A stretch of DNA of 64,000 nucleotides, from NCBI GenBank assembly GCA_963782885.1, contig CAWALL010000024.1, forward strand, positions 1 to 64,000, in the 5' to 3' direction. Each line of letters starts with the position of its first letter. The first letter of the stretch is position 1. Source of the stretch: DATAOG01 sp963782885 (lineage in GTDB: Bacteria > Pseudomonadota > Alphaproteobacteria > Geminicoccales > Geminicoccaceae). Shown one piece after another: positions 16,242 to 24,879 of this stretch. Both the position numbers and the translations under genes were made by a program. Under the pieces are notes generated by a model that saw only the letters and a program-made list of their open reading frames with translations, was not told where the DNA came from and searched no databases.

Positions 16242-16265
16242 ACGCAGCCTGCCTATGCAGCGGGC

Positions 16266-16303
16266 GCCGGCCGTGCTGCTCACGCGGTGCAGCGACGGCC
16301 GGC
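16266..16303. terminator. Hairpin between convergent genes
   Basis: The inverted repeat GCCGGCCGT/ACGGCCGGC (16266-16274 with 16295-16303) has an inner GCTGC/GCAGC pairing. It lies between the convergent DUF1003 and small secreted protein genes. There is no T-run, so it is a likely bidirectional or Rho-assisted terminator. Confidence 0.5.
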
Positions 16304-16318
16304 CGCCTGCACCTGGTC

Positions 16319-16744
16319 TTACATCGAGATCTTCTTGAGCATCGCCTCGACTTCGCCGGCATCCTTCTGCGCAGCAGCCAGCTCCTTGGACTTGAGCCCG
16401 GCCCGCGCCTTGTCGAGCGGCGCCTGGAGCTCCTTCTTCATGGCCGAGTCGGCGTCCGGAATGGCGCCGTTGCCGAGGTCCTTGCACGGGTTCAGCGCCT
16501 TCGCATCGAAGGTCTTGCCGTTCGGGCCGACCAGGCAGTTGATCGTGTGGTGCAGATGGGTGTGGACCATCTTGAGCTCGGTCGCCGCCTGGGCATAACC
16601 GGCGTGCTGCTCGGCGGTCGCGATCTCCTTCTTGACATCCGCTTTCGTGTCCGCCGCCGCGGCTGGGTAGACCACCAGAAACGAAAGGCCCATGCCGGCG
16701 ACACCGAGGCCGGTCCGGATCGAGAGGCTACGCTTGCTGGTCAC
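16319..16744 (-). CDS. Small periplasmic His-rich-motif protein
   Basis: A 141-aa protein with a signal peptide (SFLVVYPAAAADT). The mature part is helical and lysine/alanine-rich, with a striking 'VHTHLHHTINCLVGP' motif near residues 60-74 and a second Cys soon after (NPCKDLG). The clustered His and Cys suggest metal or haem-independent redox binding, similar in style to small metal-binding periplasmic proteins. I do not recognise the family by name, and the length is that of a four-helix bundle. It is transcribed alone, with an RBS (AGGAGAC) before the ATG. Confidence 0.75.
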   Translation of the reverse strand: MTSKRSLSIRTGLGVAGMGLSFLVVYPAAAADTKADVKKEIATAEQHAGYAQAATELKMVHTHLHHTINCLVGPNGKTFDAKALNPCKDLGNGAIPDADSAMKKELQAPLDKARAGLKSKELAAAQKDAGEVEAMLKKISM

Positions 16745-16974
16745 GTCCTGTCTCCTTGGGGCTTTGTGGCAGATTGCTGCCGAGCAGAATAGTTATGACG
16801 GCCCCTGTCCGCGGCTAGGGCCAGGCAAAGGAGCTGTGCTCCAAGGGCAACAGTAAGGGCCAAGGTTGGCGCGGCCGGCGAGGGGCTGCGACGCTACAAA
16901 ATCGCCGTGTTGGGCATGCCGGGCCGGGAGCCGGGGCGATTATGGCCGCCAGGCTCCGCAGGCAGCGCTCGGGC

Positions 16975-17856
16975 TCAGCCCCACGGTCCGCGGCTGGCGG
17001 CCGGCGATGCCGGTTGGCCGGCCATCTCGCGCAACCGCCGGATCCGGTCCTCGGTCGAGGGATGGGTGCGGAACAGGTTGTCGATCCCGCCCATGTGCAG
17101 CGGGTTGACGATGAACAGATGGGCCGATGCCGGGTAGCGCTCGGCGGTCTGGTTGACCGTGCCGCGCGCCAGCCGCTCGATCTTCTGGAGCGCGCGCGCG
17201 AGCCAGAGCGGATGGCCGGAGATCTCCGCACCGGCGCGGTCGGCCGCGTATTCGCGGGTGCGCGAGATCGCCATCTGGACCAGCATCGCGGCGAGCGGCG
17301 CCAGGATCATCACGAGCAGCGTGCCGACGATCCCGAGCGGGTTGTTGCGCTGATCGCGGCCCATGCCGAAGAAGAACGCGAACTGTGACAGAAAGCCGAT
17401 CGCGCCGGCGAGCGTCGCGGTGATCGTCATCGTCAGCGTGTCGCGGTGCTTGACGTGGCCGAGCTCGTGCGCCAGCACGCCCGAGAGTTCCTCACTATCG
17501 CAGGCCTGGAGCAGGCCGCGGGTGACCGCGACCGCCGCGTGCTCCGGATCGCGCCCGGTCGCGAACGCGTTCGGCTGGTTAGTCTCGATCAGATAGACCT
17601 TGGGCATCGGCAGGCCGGCGCGACGCGCCAGCTGCTCGATCAGTCCGAACAGCTCGGGCGCGCTCTCCCGCGACACCGGCTGCGCATTGTGCATGCGCAG
17701 CACCATCTGGTCCGAGTTCCAATAGGCGAAGCCGTTCATCGCCAGTGCGACCAGGAACGCGATCAGCAGCCCGCCCTCGCCGGCCAGCAGGTAGCCGATC
17801 GCGAGGAACAGGCCGGTCATGGCGGCGAGCAGCAGCGCCGTGCGTGCGAAATTCAT
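16975..17856 (-). CDS. htpX: Membrane zinc metalloprotease HtpX
   Basis: A 293-aa inner-membrane M48 protease involved in quality control of membrane proteins. N-terminal helices (about 5-22 and 28-46) precede the HELGH zinc motif at residues 130-134. A further hydrophobic pair follows (about 145-165 and 180-200), then 'SRTREYAADRAGAEIS' carrying the third metal ligand Glu. The length and layout match HtpX. The gene is transcribed alone on the minus strand with intergenic gaps on both sides, consistent with independent stress control; no heat-shock promoter was identified with confidence. Confidence 0.93.
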   Translation of the reverse strand: MNFARTALLLAAMTGLFLAIGYLLAGEGGLLIAFLVALAMNGFAYWNSDQMVLRMHNAQPVSRESAPELFGLIEQLARRAGLPMPKVYLIETNQPNAFATGRDPEHAAVAVTRGLLQACDSEELSGVLAHELGHVKHRDTLTMTITATLAGAIGFLSQFAFFFGMGRDQRNNPLGIVGTLLVMILAPLAAMLVQMAISRTREYAADRAGAEISGHPLWLARALQKIERLARGTVNQTAERYPASAHLFIVNPLHMGGIDNLFRTHPSTEDRIRRLREMAGQPASPAASRGPWG

Positions 17857-18123
17857 GGAACGCGCCCGGATCTCGGAGAGCGAAAGTTAAGTAGGCGGCG
17901 CCATTCGCGGGTCAAGCTCGCGACGATCGCGCGGCGCGCTGGCATTCGCCGCAGCGCGCCATCGGGGCGGGAGCGGCTTGACCCCGGGCGCGGTGGCGCT
18001 CAGCATGCCGCGCAAGCAAGCGGCGCACGGGGACCGGGTGCCGGCTACGATGCGGAACCCTCGGTGAGGGCGCGGCATTGCTCCGGCAGGCGAAATGGAG
18101 CGGCGCCGAGAGGGTGGAAAGGC

Positions 18124-19107
18124 ATGCAAGCTCGGAGCGGACGACCGGGTCGCGCGCTGCGGCGGCTCGTGACGGGCGGCCTTGCGGTCCTTGCCTCGAC
18201 GAGCGTCGCCCTCGGCCTGCCGGGCCGGGTCGTCGGCGCCGACGTCGTCGGACCATCGGCGCGGGCCGCCGGTATGGCCACGCCGCTCTTCAGCGGCTGC
18301 GGCCAGCCGCCGCCGGCTCTGACCCCGAGCTCGATCCAGGTGAACGGGCGAAGCCGGGGGCTGATCACGGTGGTGCCGGCCGACTACCGCTCGGACCGGC
18401 CGCACCGGCTGGTGATCGCCTTCCATGGCCGCACCAACTCGAACGTCGTGGCGCGCGGCTACTTCGGCCTCGAGGAGGCGGCGCGCGGCCCGACGATCTT
18501 CGTCTATCCGAGCGGCCTGCGGCGCAAGGACGGCAGCTACAGCTGGTGGGAGCGGGACGATCCCCCCGGCTCGTACCGCGACTTCGCGCTGTTCGATGCC
18601 GTGGTCGCCAGGATCTCGAGCCTGTATTGCATCGACCGGTCCCAGATCTTCGCGGTCGGGCACTCGCTCGGCGCCTGGTTCGTCAACAATCTGGGTTGCG
18701 CGCGCGGTGACGTGCTGCGCGCGATCGGCACGATCGCCGGCGCCATGAGCCGGTCCGACTGCCGCGGCGGGGTGGCGGCGATGCTGTTCCACAACCCGCG
18801 CGACCGCCATGTCCGCTACCGTTGGGGGCTTGTGGCCCGCGACCTGCTGCGCGCCTCGAACGGCGACGCCAAGCGCGCGGAACGGCTGTCGCTCGACGGC
18901 TTCGCCTGCCAGCGCTACGGCGCCGCAGCCGCGGCCAACCCGGTGCTCTTTTGCCCTTACACCAACAATCGCGGCCACTCCGGCCAGTATTATCCGCATC
19001 ACTGGCCGGATGGCGCCGCGCGCGCGATGACGGATTTCTTCGACTCGCTGCCGGATGACTCCAGATCGTCGGCGATCCGGCCGGTGGCGGGCGGTCCGCC
19101 CGACTGA
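18124..19107 (+). CDS. Secreted alpha/beta-hydrolase (PHB depolymerase/feruloyl esterase-like)
   Basis: A 327-aa exported esterase of the LpqC/polyhydroxybutyrate-depolymerase type. A basic N-terminus and signal segment (about 15-40) lead into a mature domain with an oxyanion segment 'VIAFHGRTNSN' and the nucleophile elbow GHSLGAW. Asp and His candidates occur later (NPRDRHV; HHWPDG). Several Cys suggest disulfides (CGQPP, YCID, CARG, DCRG). The start at ATG 18124 gives the proper signal peptide; the frame is open far upstream but lies opposite the htpX leader. The natural substrate (polyester, plant ester or other) is not determinable. The DinB gene follows after 15 bp. Confidence 0.82.
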   Translation: MQARSGRPGRALRRLVTGGLAVLASTSVALGLPGRVVGADVVGPSARAAGMATPLFSGCGQPPPALTPSSIQVNGRSRGLITVVPADYRSDRPHRLVIAFHGRTNSNVVARGYFGLEEAARGPTIFVYPSGLRRKDGSYSWWERDDPPGSYRDFALFDAVVARISSLYCIDRSQIFAVGHSLGAWFVNNLGCARGDVLRAIGTIAGAMSRSDCRGGVAAMLFHNPRDRHVRYRWGLVARDLLRASNGDAKRAERLSLDGFACQRYGAAAAANPVLFCPYTNNRGHSGQYYPHHWPDGAARAMTDFFDSLPDDSRSSAIRPVAGGPPD

Positions 19108-19122
19108 GCCGGAGATTTTACG

Positions 19123-19701
19123 ATGACCCTGGTCCACCATTTCCGGGCGATGGCGCGCAACAACGCCTGGGCCAACCATCGGCTGCTCGAGGCCTGCGCC
19201 GGCCTTAGCGCGGACGACTACCGGGCACGGCGGACCAGCTTCTTCCCCTCGATCCACCTGACCCTCAACCATATCCTGCTGGTCGACTGGTACTATCTCG
19301 ACGCGCTCGACAACGGCGGGAAACGCTGGCGCGAGCTCTATGGGCTGGGCGGCGAGCCGTGCGCGACCTTCGCCGAGCTCACGCAGGCGCAGGCGGCCGC
19401 CGACCGCCGGCTGATCGCGTACTGCGACCGGCTCGGCGCCGACGGGACCGAAGCTGTGGTGGTCCTGAACCGGCCGGGCGACATCAGGAATCCCGAGCGG
19501 GCCGGGGACGTGCTCGCGCATCTGTTCCAGCACGACATTCACCATCGCGGCCAGGTGCACGCGATGCTCGCCGGGACCGACGTCGCGCCGCCGCAGCTCG
19601 ACGAGTTCTTCCTCGCCCAGGACGCGCCGCTCAGGGCGGCCGAGCTCGAGGCGCTCGGCCTCGAGGCGAGCTTGCCGAACTCGGATCGCCAAACTAGGTA
19701 G
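19123..19701 (+). CDS. DinB-family protein
   Basis: A 192-aa four-helix-bundle protein of the DinB/YfiT-like superfamily. It has the expected metal-site histidines: His in 'LTLNHILLVDWYYLDAL' and the paired His of 'QHDIHHRGQVHAML', forming a three-His site typical of thiol-dependent transferases of this superfamily. The N-terminus 'FRAMARNNAWANHRLLEAC' is also characteristic. It is 15 bp downstream of the esterase gene and probably co-transcribed. The substrate is unknown. Confidence 0.9.
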   Translation: MTLVHHFRAMARNNAWANHRLLEACAGLSADDYRARRTSFFPSIHLTLNHILLVDWYYLDALDNGGKRWRELYGLGGEPCATFAELTQAQAAADRRLIAYCDRLGADGTEAVVVLNRPGDIRNPERAGDVLAHLFQHDIHHRGQVHAMLAGTDVAPPQLDEFFLAQDAPLRAAELEALGLEASLPNSDRQTR

Positions 19702-19775
19702 GGAATTCCGGCCGAGGTAAGGCGGGCGAGCTTCGGGCCGGGCTCACAAAGCGAGCGGGGGCGGACGCGGCGGCC

Positions 19776-20711
19776 ATGACCGAGAGCGAGCGGCTGAACC
19801 GGCGCGCCGCGCAGGCCAGCATCGCGGTCGCGGCGATCCTGATCGCGGCCAAGGTCGCCGCCTGGCTGATCACCGATTCGATCGCGATCCTGACCTCGCT
19901 GGTCGACAGCGGCATCGATTTTCTGGCCTCGCTGGTGACCTTCGTCAGCGTCCGTCAGGCGGCTCAGCCGGCCGACCGCGCGCACCGCTTCGGCCACGGC
20001 AAGGCCGAGCCGCTCGGCGCCTTCGCGCAGGCGGGCTTCGTCGGCGGCTCGGCGCTGATCCTGGCCTCGGAGGCGGTCCGCCGCCTGATCACGCCGCAGC
20101 CGATCCGCCAGAGCGGGCTCGGCGTCGCGGTCATGCTGTTCGCGATCGTGCTGACCGCCGGCCTCGTTTTGCTGCAGCGCCGGGTGGTCCGGCGCACCGG
20201 CTCGGTCGCGATCAACGCCGACAGCCTGCATTACGGCAGCGATTTCCTCACCAACCTCGCCGTGATCGCGGCGCTGGTGCTGACCGAGGTCACCGGCTGG
20301 CCACTGTTCGACCCCTTGTTCGCGTTCGGGATCGTCCTGGTTCTGCTGTCGGGCGCGACCGCGGTCGGGCGCCACGCGCTGGACATGCTGATGGACCGCG
20401 AGCTGCCGAGCAAGGAGCGGGCGCACATCCGCGAGCTGGCGCTCGGCCATCCGCAGGCCGAGGGACTGCACGACCTGCGCACCCGCCGGGCCGGCAGCGA
20501 CGTCTTCATCGAGCTGCACCTGGAGCTCGGCGCCGACCTCAGCCTCGAGCAGGCGCACGACATCACCCACGAGGTCGAGGCGCGGATCCGCAAGGCGTTT
20601 CCGGATGCCGACATCCTCGTCCACCAGGAGCCGGCGGGCCTCGCCGACGAGCGCCTCGATCACAAAATCGCCGCGGTCGAGCCCGCGGCCGCCGACCCCA
20701 AGCGCGCTTGA
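19776..20711 (+). CDS. Cation diffusion facilitator transporter (FieF-like)
   Basis: A 311-aa inner-membrane metal/proton antiporter. It has six predicted helices. The transport-site pairs are visible: Asp44 and Asp48 in SLVDSGIDFLAS (helix 2), and His152 and Asp156 in ADSLHYGSDFLTN (helix 5). The HRFGHGKAE loop is present (His70, His74), and the cytosolic C-terminal domain has 'HDLRTRRAGSDVFIELHLEL'. The His/Asp site with D-x3-D suggests Zn/Fe/Cd transport as in FieF. The start follows a GCGAGCGGGGG stretch. It converges on the dehydrogenase gene with an 18-bp gap. Confidence 0.93.
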   Translation: MTESERLNRRAAQASIAVAAILIAAKVAAWLITDSIAILTSLVDSGIDFLASLVTFVSVRQAAQPADRAHRFGHGKAEPLGAFAQAGFVGGSALILASEAVRRLITPQPIRQSGLGVAVMLFAIVLTAGLVLLQRRVVRRTGSVAINADSLHYGSDFLTNLAVIAALVLTEVTGWPLFDPLFAFGIVLVLLSGATAVGRHALDMLMDRELPSKERAHIRELALGHPQAEGLHDLRTRRAGSDVFIELHLELGADLSLEQAHDITHEVEARIRKAFPDADILVHQEPAGLADERLDHKIAAVEPAAADPKRA

Positions 20712-20729
20712 GGCGGGCCGGCTCGCGCC

Positions 20730-21692
20730 TCAGCTGACCACGTTCGCGGGCTGGCCGCGCTCGAAGCTCTCGATCGTGCCGATCAGCTGGTCCCAGAGCG
20801 TCTGCATCGCCTCCTCGCTCGCCCAGGCGACGTGCGGCGTCACGATCACGTTCGGCCGCTCGAGAATCCTCCAGAACGGGTGATCGGCGGGCGGCGGCTC
20901 GGCGGACAGGCAGTCGAAGCCGGCGCCTGCGATCAGGCCCTCGTCCACCGCCCGGACCAGGTCCGCCTCGTGGACCAGGCCGCCGCGGCCGGCATTGATC
21001 AGCAGCGGTCGCCTGCGCATCTTCCGGAACTCCGGCATCGCGAGCAGATGGCGCGTGTTCGGCATCAAGGGCGCGTGCAGCGTGATCACGTCGCTGGTCT
21101 CGAGCACCTCGTCAAACGGCGTGTACAAGGGCCCGAGCCCGCTCACCCCCTTGTGCGCAGCAAACAGGGTGCGCATGCCGAAGGCCTGGCCGAGGCGCGC
21201 GACCTCCTGGCCGAGCGTGCCCTCGCCGATGACCCCGAGCGTCGAGCCGTAGAGCTCGCGGATCGGGTGGCTGAAAAAGCAGAACTGGCCGGCGCGCTGC
21301 CATTCGCCGGCGATCACGTCCTGCCGATAGCCGATCAGGGCGCGCCGGAGCGCCAGGATCAGCGCGAAGGTGTGCTCGGGCACGGTGTGCAACGCGTAGC
21401 CGCGAACGTTGGCGACGACCACGCCCTGCGCCTGGCAGGCGGCGACGTCGACCACGTCATAGCCGGTCGCCGCGACCGCAATCAGCCTGAGAGCCGGCAA
21501 ACCTGAAAGCGTATCCGCGTCGATCGGAACTTTGTTGGTGATTGCGATGTTGGCACGCTGGAGCCGTTCGGCGACCTGGTCTTTGGACGTGGTCTGATGC
21601 TCGGTCCAGTCGTGCTCGAATGCCGGCCGGTTGATCGTGACCGAGGGCCCAATGGTGGCCCGGTCGAGAAAGACGATGCGTTGCCTGGTCAC
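20730..21692 (-). CDS. D-2-hydroxyacid dehydrogenase (glycerate/hydroxypyruvate reductase type)
   Basis: A 320-aa NAD(P)-dependent enzyme of the D-isomer-specific hydroxyacid dehydrogenase family. It has a Rossmann glycine motif in 'LGVIGEGTLGQEVA', the catalytic Arg in 'LINAGRGGLV', Glu in the 'FDCLSAEPPP' segment, and His in 'VTPHVAWAS'. The pattern is closest to glycerate dehydrogenase/hydroxypyruvate reductase. I chose GTG 21692 because AGGAG lies 8 nt upstream and the N-terminal strand begins there; the longer ORF from 21785 adds a low-complexity leader. It is transcribed alone. Confidence 0.9.
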   Translation of the reverse strand: MTRQRIVFLDRATIGPSVTINRPAFEHDWTEHQTTSKDQVAERLQRANIAITNKVPIDADTLSGLPALRLIAVAATGYDVVDVAACQAQGVVVANVRGYALHTVPEHTFALILALRRALIGYRQDVIAGEWQRAGQFCFFSHPIRELYGSTLGVIGEGTLGQEVARLGQAFGMRTLFAAHKGVSGLGPLYTPFDEVLETSDVITLHAPLMPNTRHLLAMPEFRKMRRRPLLINAGRGGLVHEADLVRAVDEGLIAGAGFDCLSAEPPPADHPFWRILERPNVIVTPHVAWASEEAMQTLWDQLIGTIESFERGQPANVVS

Positions 21693-21886
21693 GTGCGGGG
21701 CTCCTAGGAAGGCGCCCGTGGCCGCCGAGGCCCGCGCGCCGGATCGCGGCCGGCAACCGTAGCACGCCGCTCCCGCGGCCGCCACCGGGCGCCGTTCGAC
21801 CGCACCCGCTCTCGATTTTACCCCACCTGCCAGCTAAATTGACGGTGTATTTGTTCATGCTTAATAATATACGATATGGCCATTAC

Positions 21887-21916
21887 TTGACAATTACTTG
21901 CAAATTCGACTAGATT
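21887..21916 (+). promoter_or_regulatory. Sigma70-like promoter
   Basis: TTGACA (21887-21892), an 18-nt spacer and TAGATT (21911-21916) lie in an AT-rich island (about 21835-21920) that stands out from the GC-rich surroundings. It drives the 126-aa secreted-protein gene starting at 21950. Confidence 0.6.
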
Positions 21917-21949
21917 GTCTGACGACGCCTGCAACTGGATGAGGGCGCC

Positions 21950-22330
21950 ATGAATTCACGGTTGTCCATACTTGCGCTGAGTCTGTTGCTCCTGGCACGG
22001 CCGGCGCTGGCCGAGACCGGCCTGTCGTCCGGCTGGGATCTGAGCGTCGCGCCCGCCGGCGACGAAGCGGAAGCCACCAGCGGCGTCTGTCGCGCCAATC
22101 CCTACGCGCTCTATCGGCGCGGCTGCCCGGACGAGCTCAACGTCCACCCCGAGCGCTACGCCGAGCACATCAACATCCTCGATCAGTTGCTGCTGCTGGC
22201 CGACCACTACAAGGACATGAACCTCGAGCGGCACATCCGCCCGAACACCGAGCTGAAATTCACCGTGGGCCTGGTCAATCTGTACGAGCAGGAGGCGCAG
22301 GCGCGGCTCTCGCTCAGGATCCGGTTCTGA
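21950..22330 (+). CDS. Small secreted protein of unknown function
   Basis: A 126-aa protein with a strong signal peptide (SILALSLLLLARPALA|ETG). The mature part has two Cys (VCRANPYALYRRGCPDEL) likely to pair, then a helical region (HINILDQLLLLADHYKDMNLE) and an amphipathic end (LVNLYEQEAQARLSLRIRF). I recognise no family. A good sigma70-type promoter in an AT-rich island precedes it, implying solid, housekeeping-type expression. A GAGGG site precedes the ATG. It converges on the choline-kinase-like gene with a 7-bp gap. Confidence 0.75.
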   Translation: MNSRLSILALSLLLLARPALAETGLSSGWDLSVAPAGDEAEATSGVCRANPYALYRRGCPDELNVHPERYAEHINILDQLLLLADHYKDMNLERHIRPNTELKFTVGLVNLYEQEAQARLSLRIRF

Positions 22331-22337
22331 GGCGCTC

Positions 22338-23276
22338 TCAGCCGCGCACCGCCACGATCGCGCGGGCGAACGCGGAGCTTGACATCAGCCGCCGGCAGCG
22401 CTCGAAGCGGTTCAAGGCGTAGGCCCAGAAGTCGTCGGCCGGATTGTCGTTCATCACCTGGATCAGGCCCCAGAGAGTCCAGACCAGGTCGCACAAGCCC
22501 TTGGAGAGGACCATGCGGCCGGCCGCCGCGGCCGGCGGCTCGCCGTCGAAATAGGCGCGCAGCAGAGCCGCATCCTGCGCCGGCCCGAACTCCGCCTCGA
22601 CCGAGAGGTCGCCCAAGTCCCACATCGGGTCGTTCATGCCGGCATATTCCCAGTCCACGATCACCATGCGCTCGCCGGTATCGAGGAAGTTCTCGGCGAG
22701 CGGGTCGTTGTGGCAGGGTGCGAGCGGCGCCGGCCGCTCGGCCAGCACCTCGCGGGCGCCCTCGGCCGCCGCCTGGAGCTGATCGTAGCCGTCCGGGATC
22801 CGCGCCTGGTTGCGCCGGAGCAGTGCCAGATACTCGTCGATCTTGGCGAACACGTCGAAGCGACCCGCGAACAACTCGGGAAACGCGTGCATCTGCCGGA
22901 ACGCACGGGCCGCCCGCTCGACCCGTGTGAGGTCGCGAAAGTGCTCGGCGGTCATCGTGACGCCGTCGACGTAGCGGCAAAGCATGCGGCCGTCGTCGGC
23001 ATCGAAGAACAGCACCTCGGCGTTGACCCCGGCGGCGGCCGCGACGCGGGCGTTGTGCGCCTCGGCCCTGCGGTCGATGTACGCGCCGGTGCCGACGCCC
23101 GCGAGGCGCAGCACGTAGCCTTCCTGACCGACCGTGATCCGGTAGTTGCGGTTGGTCAGCCCGCCGATCCGCTCGACCTCCGGGCGGTCGAGCGAGGTGC
23201 CGGCAAACTGCGGCATCCCGGCCAGGGTCTCGACGATCGCCGTCTTTTCCTCGGGCTCGAGATCGGTTGCCGCCAT
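22338..23276 (-). CDS. Choline/ethanolamine kinase-like phosphotransferase
   Basis: A 312-aa aminoglycoside-phosphotransferase-fold kinase. It has the catalytic 'CHNDPLAENFL' motif, the metal-binding 'VIVDWEYAGMNDPMWDLGDLSVE' motif and an N-terminal 'GGLTNRNYRI' loop, which together are characteristic of choline kinase/LicA-type enzymes. It would phosphorylate choline, ethanolamine or a related amino alcohol with ATP. It is the last gene of a minus-strand operon with a Rieske oxygenase, an FAD oxidase and an SMR exporter, 20 bp after the exporter. The operon points to quaternary-amine metabolism. Confidence 0.87.
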   Translation of the reverse strand: MAATDLEPEEKTAIVETLAGMPQFAGTSLDRPEVERIGGLTNRNYRITVGQEGYVLRLAGVGTGAYIDRRAEAHNARVAAAAGVNAEVLFFDADDGRMLCRYVDGVTMTAEHFRDLTRVERAARAFRQMHAFPELFAGRFDVFAKIDEYLALLRRNQARIPDGYDQLQAAAEGAREVLAERPAPLAPCHNDPLAENFLDTGERMVIVDWEYAGMNDPMWDLGDLSVEAEFGPAQDAALLRAYFDGEPPAAAAGRMVLSKGLCDLVWTLWGLIQVMNDNPADDFWAYALNRFERCRRLMSSSAFARAIVAVRG

Positions 23277-23296
23277 CGGCCGGCCTCCTTCCGGGG

Positions 23297-23617
23297 TCAG
23301 TCAGGGGTCACCAGCTTTAGCCCGACGATGCCGGCCGCGACCATGCCGATGCAGGCAAGCCGGGCCGCGGTCGCCGGCTCCTCGAACAGGACGAGGCCGA
23401 GCAGCGCCGTGCCGATCGTGCCGATCCCGGTCCAGACCGCATAGGCCGTGCCGACCGGCAGGCTGTTCACCGCGATCCCGAGCATGCCCATGCTCGCCAC
23501 CATCGAAGCGACCGTCACGACCGTCGGCCACAGGCGCGTGAAGCCCTCGGTATATTTCAGCCCGATCGCCCAGCCGATCTCGAGCAGACCGGCGACCGCC
23601 AGCACGACCCAGGCCAT
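23297..23617 (-). CDS. SMR-family exporter (Gdx/SugE-like)
   Basis: A 106-aa protein with four membrane helices. Glu13 in 'LLEIGWAIGLKYTEGF' is the proton/substrate-coupling residue of the SMR family. The sequence pattern (GLLEIGWAIGLKYT; SLPVGTAYAVWTGIG) follows the SugE/Gdx subtype, which exports guanidinium and small quaternary cations, rather than EmrE. No guanidine riboswitch can fit in the 30-bp gap upstream; the gene is simply inside the amine operon. Here it may expel a methylated amine or a toxic by-product. Confidence 0.9.
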   Translation of the reverse strand: MAWVVLAVAGLLEIGWAIGLKYTEGFTRLWPTVVTVASMVASMGMLGIAVNSLPVGTAYAVWTGIGTIGTALLGLVLFEEPATAARLACIGMVAAGIVGLKLVTPD

Positions 23618-23647
23618 GGCGTCCTCCCGCGGCCGCTCCGGCCGCCC

Positions 23648-24877
23648 TCAGTGTCCGATCTGGTAATAGCTCTCGTAAACCGCCTGCGCCTGCCGGCGCG
23701 CCTCGCCCCAGCTCCAGCTCGCGTCGAGGAAGCGATCCGGACCGAGGCTTTGCACGTAGGCGGAAGGCTCGGGCTCGAGCAGCGCCTCGACCACGTGCCG
23801 GCCGATCCCGGCCGAGCCCGAGACGCCGTGCGCGTTGCAGCCGCCGGCCATCACGAAGCCCGGCACCCGCCGGCTGGCGCCGACGACGAAGCGGCCATCG
23901 GGCGTAAAGGTCGGCCAGCCGCGGAACACGTGCCGGATACCCGCCTCGCGCACCGGCGGGTAGAGGGGCGCGAAAGCCTCGGCAAAGCCTGCGAGCACCG
24001 GCCAGTCGGGCTCGATCGCCGGCGGCTCGCCCGCTGCGGGGTAGCTGCGCGGATCGACCGACAGCGCCGCAGGTTCCCAGCCGCCGAGCAGGAGCGCGTT
24101 GACGTCCGGGCGGCCGTAGAGGGTGGCATCCGGGATCCGCAGACAGGGCCGGTCCGGCCGGATGGCGCCGGTCGGCACGGTGACGAAGTATTCGTGGCGG
24201 ACCGGCACGATCGGCAGCTCGAGGCCGGCCATCGCCGCGAGATGATAGGCGTGGGCGCCGGCGGCGTTGATCACGGTCCGGCAGCGGATCTTGCCACGAT
24301 CGGTCGCGATGCCGACGACGGCGCCGGCTTGCAGCGCGAGGCCCGTGACCCGGACGCCGGTCGCGAAGCGGGCGCCGGCGGCGCGCGCGCGTGCCTGATA
24401 GGCCATCGCGAGATCGTAGGGCTGCAGGTAACCGTCGCTCGGGCACCAGAGGACCGCCTTGGCGGGCGCCGCGACCAGGCCCGGCCAGCGGGCCCCGGCG
24501 GCGGCGTGATCCAACAGCTCGACCTCGAGGCCGGCCGCGCGGGCGATCCGGATCAGGCGCTCGAACTCCTCGACGCGCGCATCGGTCAACGCGATCCGGA
24601 GGCTGCCGACCTGGCGCCAGGCCGGCCGCGGCTCGGGCCCGCGCTCGAGCGCCTCGAAGGTCGCGACCGAATCCATCGCCAGCCGGACGCGATCGATCGA
24701 GCTGCGCACCTGGCCGACCAGACCGGCCGCCTGCGCCGTGGTCACCGCGGCGAGCGCTGGCTCCTTCTCGATCAGCAGCACGTCCCGCGAGCCCGCCTCG
24801 GTCAGGCGGTAGGCGATCGCGCAGCCGACCGCACCGCCGCCGACGATCACGATCTCCGCATCCCCGAGCCCCGCCAT
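23648..24877 (-). CDS. FAD-dependent amine oxidoreductase (DAO family)
   Basis: A 409-aa flavoenzyme of the DadA/sarcosine-dimethylglycine oxidase family. It has the Rossmann motif GGGAVG (residues 13-18), 'LLIEKE', a substrate-domain middle, and a C-terminal FAD-contacting 'GGCNAHGVSGSAGIGRHVVEAL' region. ATG 24877 sits 2 bp from the end of the Rieske gene, so translation is coupled. Together with the Rieske enzyme it probably removes N-methyl groups in sequence (for example betaine-like to dimethylglycine-like to sarcosine). The actual substrate is not established. Confidence 0.87.
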   Translation of the reverse strand: MAGLGDAEIVIVGGGAVGCAIAYRLTEAGSRDVLLIEKEPALAAVTTAQAAGLVGQVRSSIDRVRLAMDSVATFEALERGPEPRPAWRQVGSLRIALTDARVEEFERLIRIARAAGLEVELLDHAAAGARWPGLVAAPAKAVLWCPSDGYLQPYDLAMAYQARARAAGARFATGVRVTGLALQAGAVVGIATDRGKIRCRTVINAAGAHAYHLAAMAGLELPIVPVRHEYFVTVPTGAIRPDRPCLRIPDATLYGRPDVNALLLGGWEPAALSVDPRSYPAAGEPPAIEPDWPVLAGFAEAFAPLYPPVREAGIRHVFRGWPTFTPDGRFVVGASRRVPGFVMAGGCNAHGVSGSAGIGRHVVEALLEPEPSAYVQSLGPDRFLDASWSWGEARRQAQAVYESYYQIGH

Positions 24878-24879
24878 CG

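Noticed and set aside
17887..19692. 601-aa minus-strand ORF
   Set aside because: Antisense to the esterase and DinB genes, which carry clear family motifs.
23618..23647. Guanidine riboswitch before the SMR gene
   Set aside because: Only 30 bp separate it from the upstream gene, too short for any known guanidine riboswitch.
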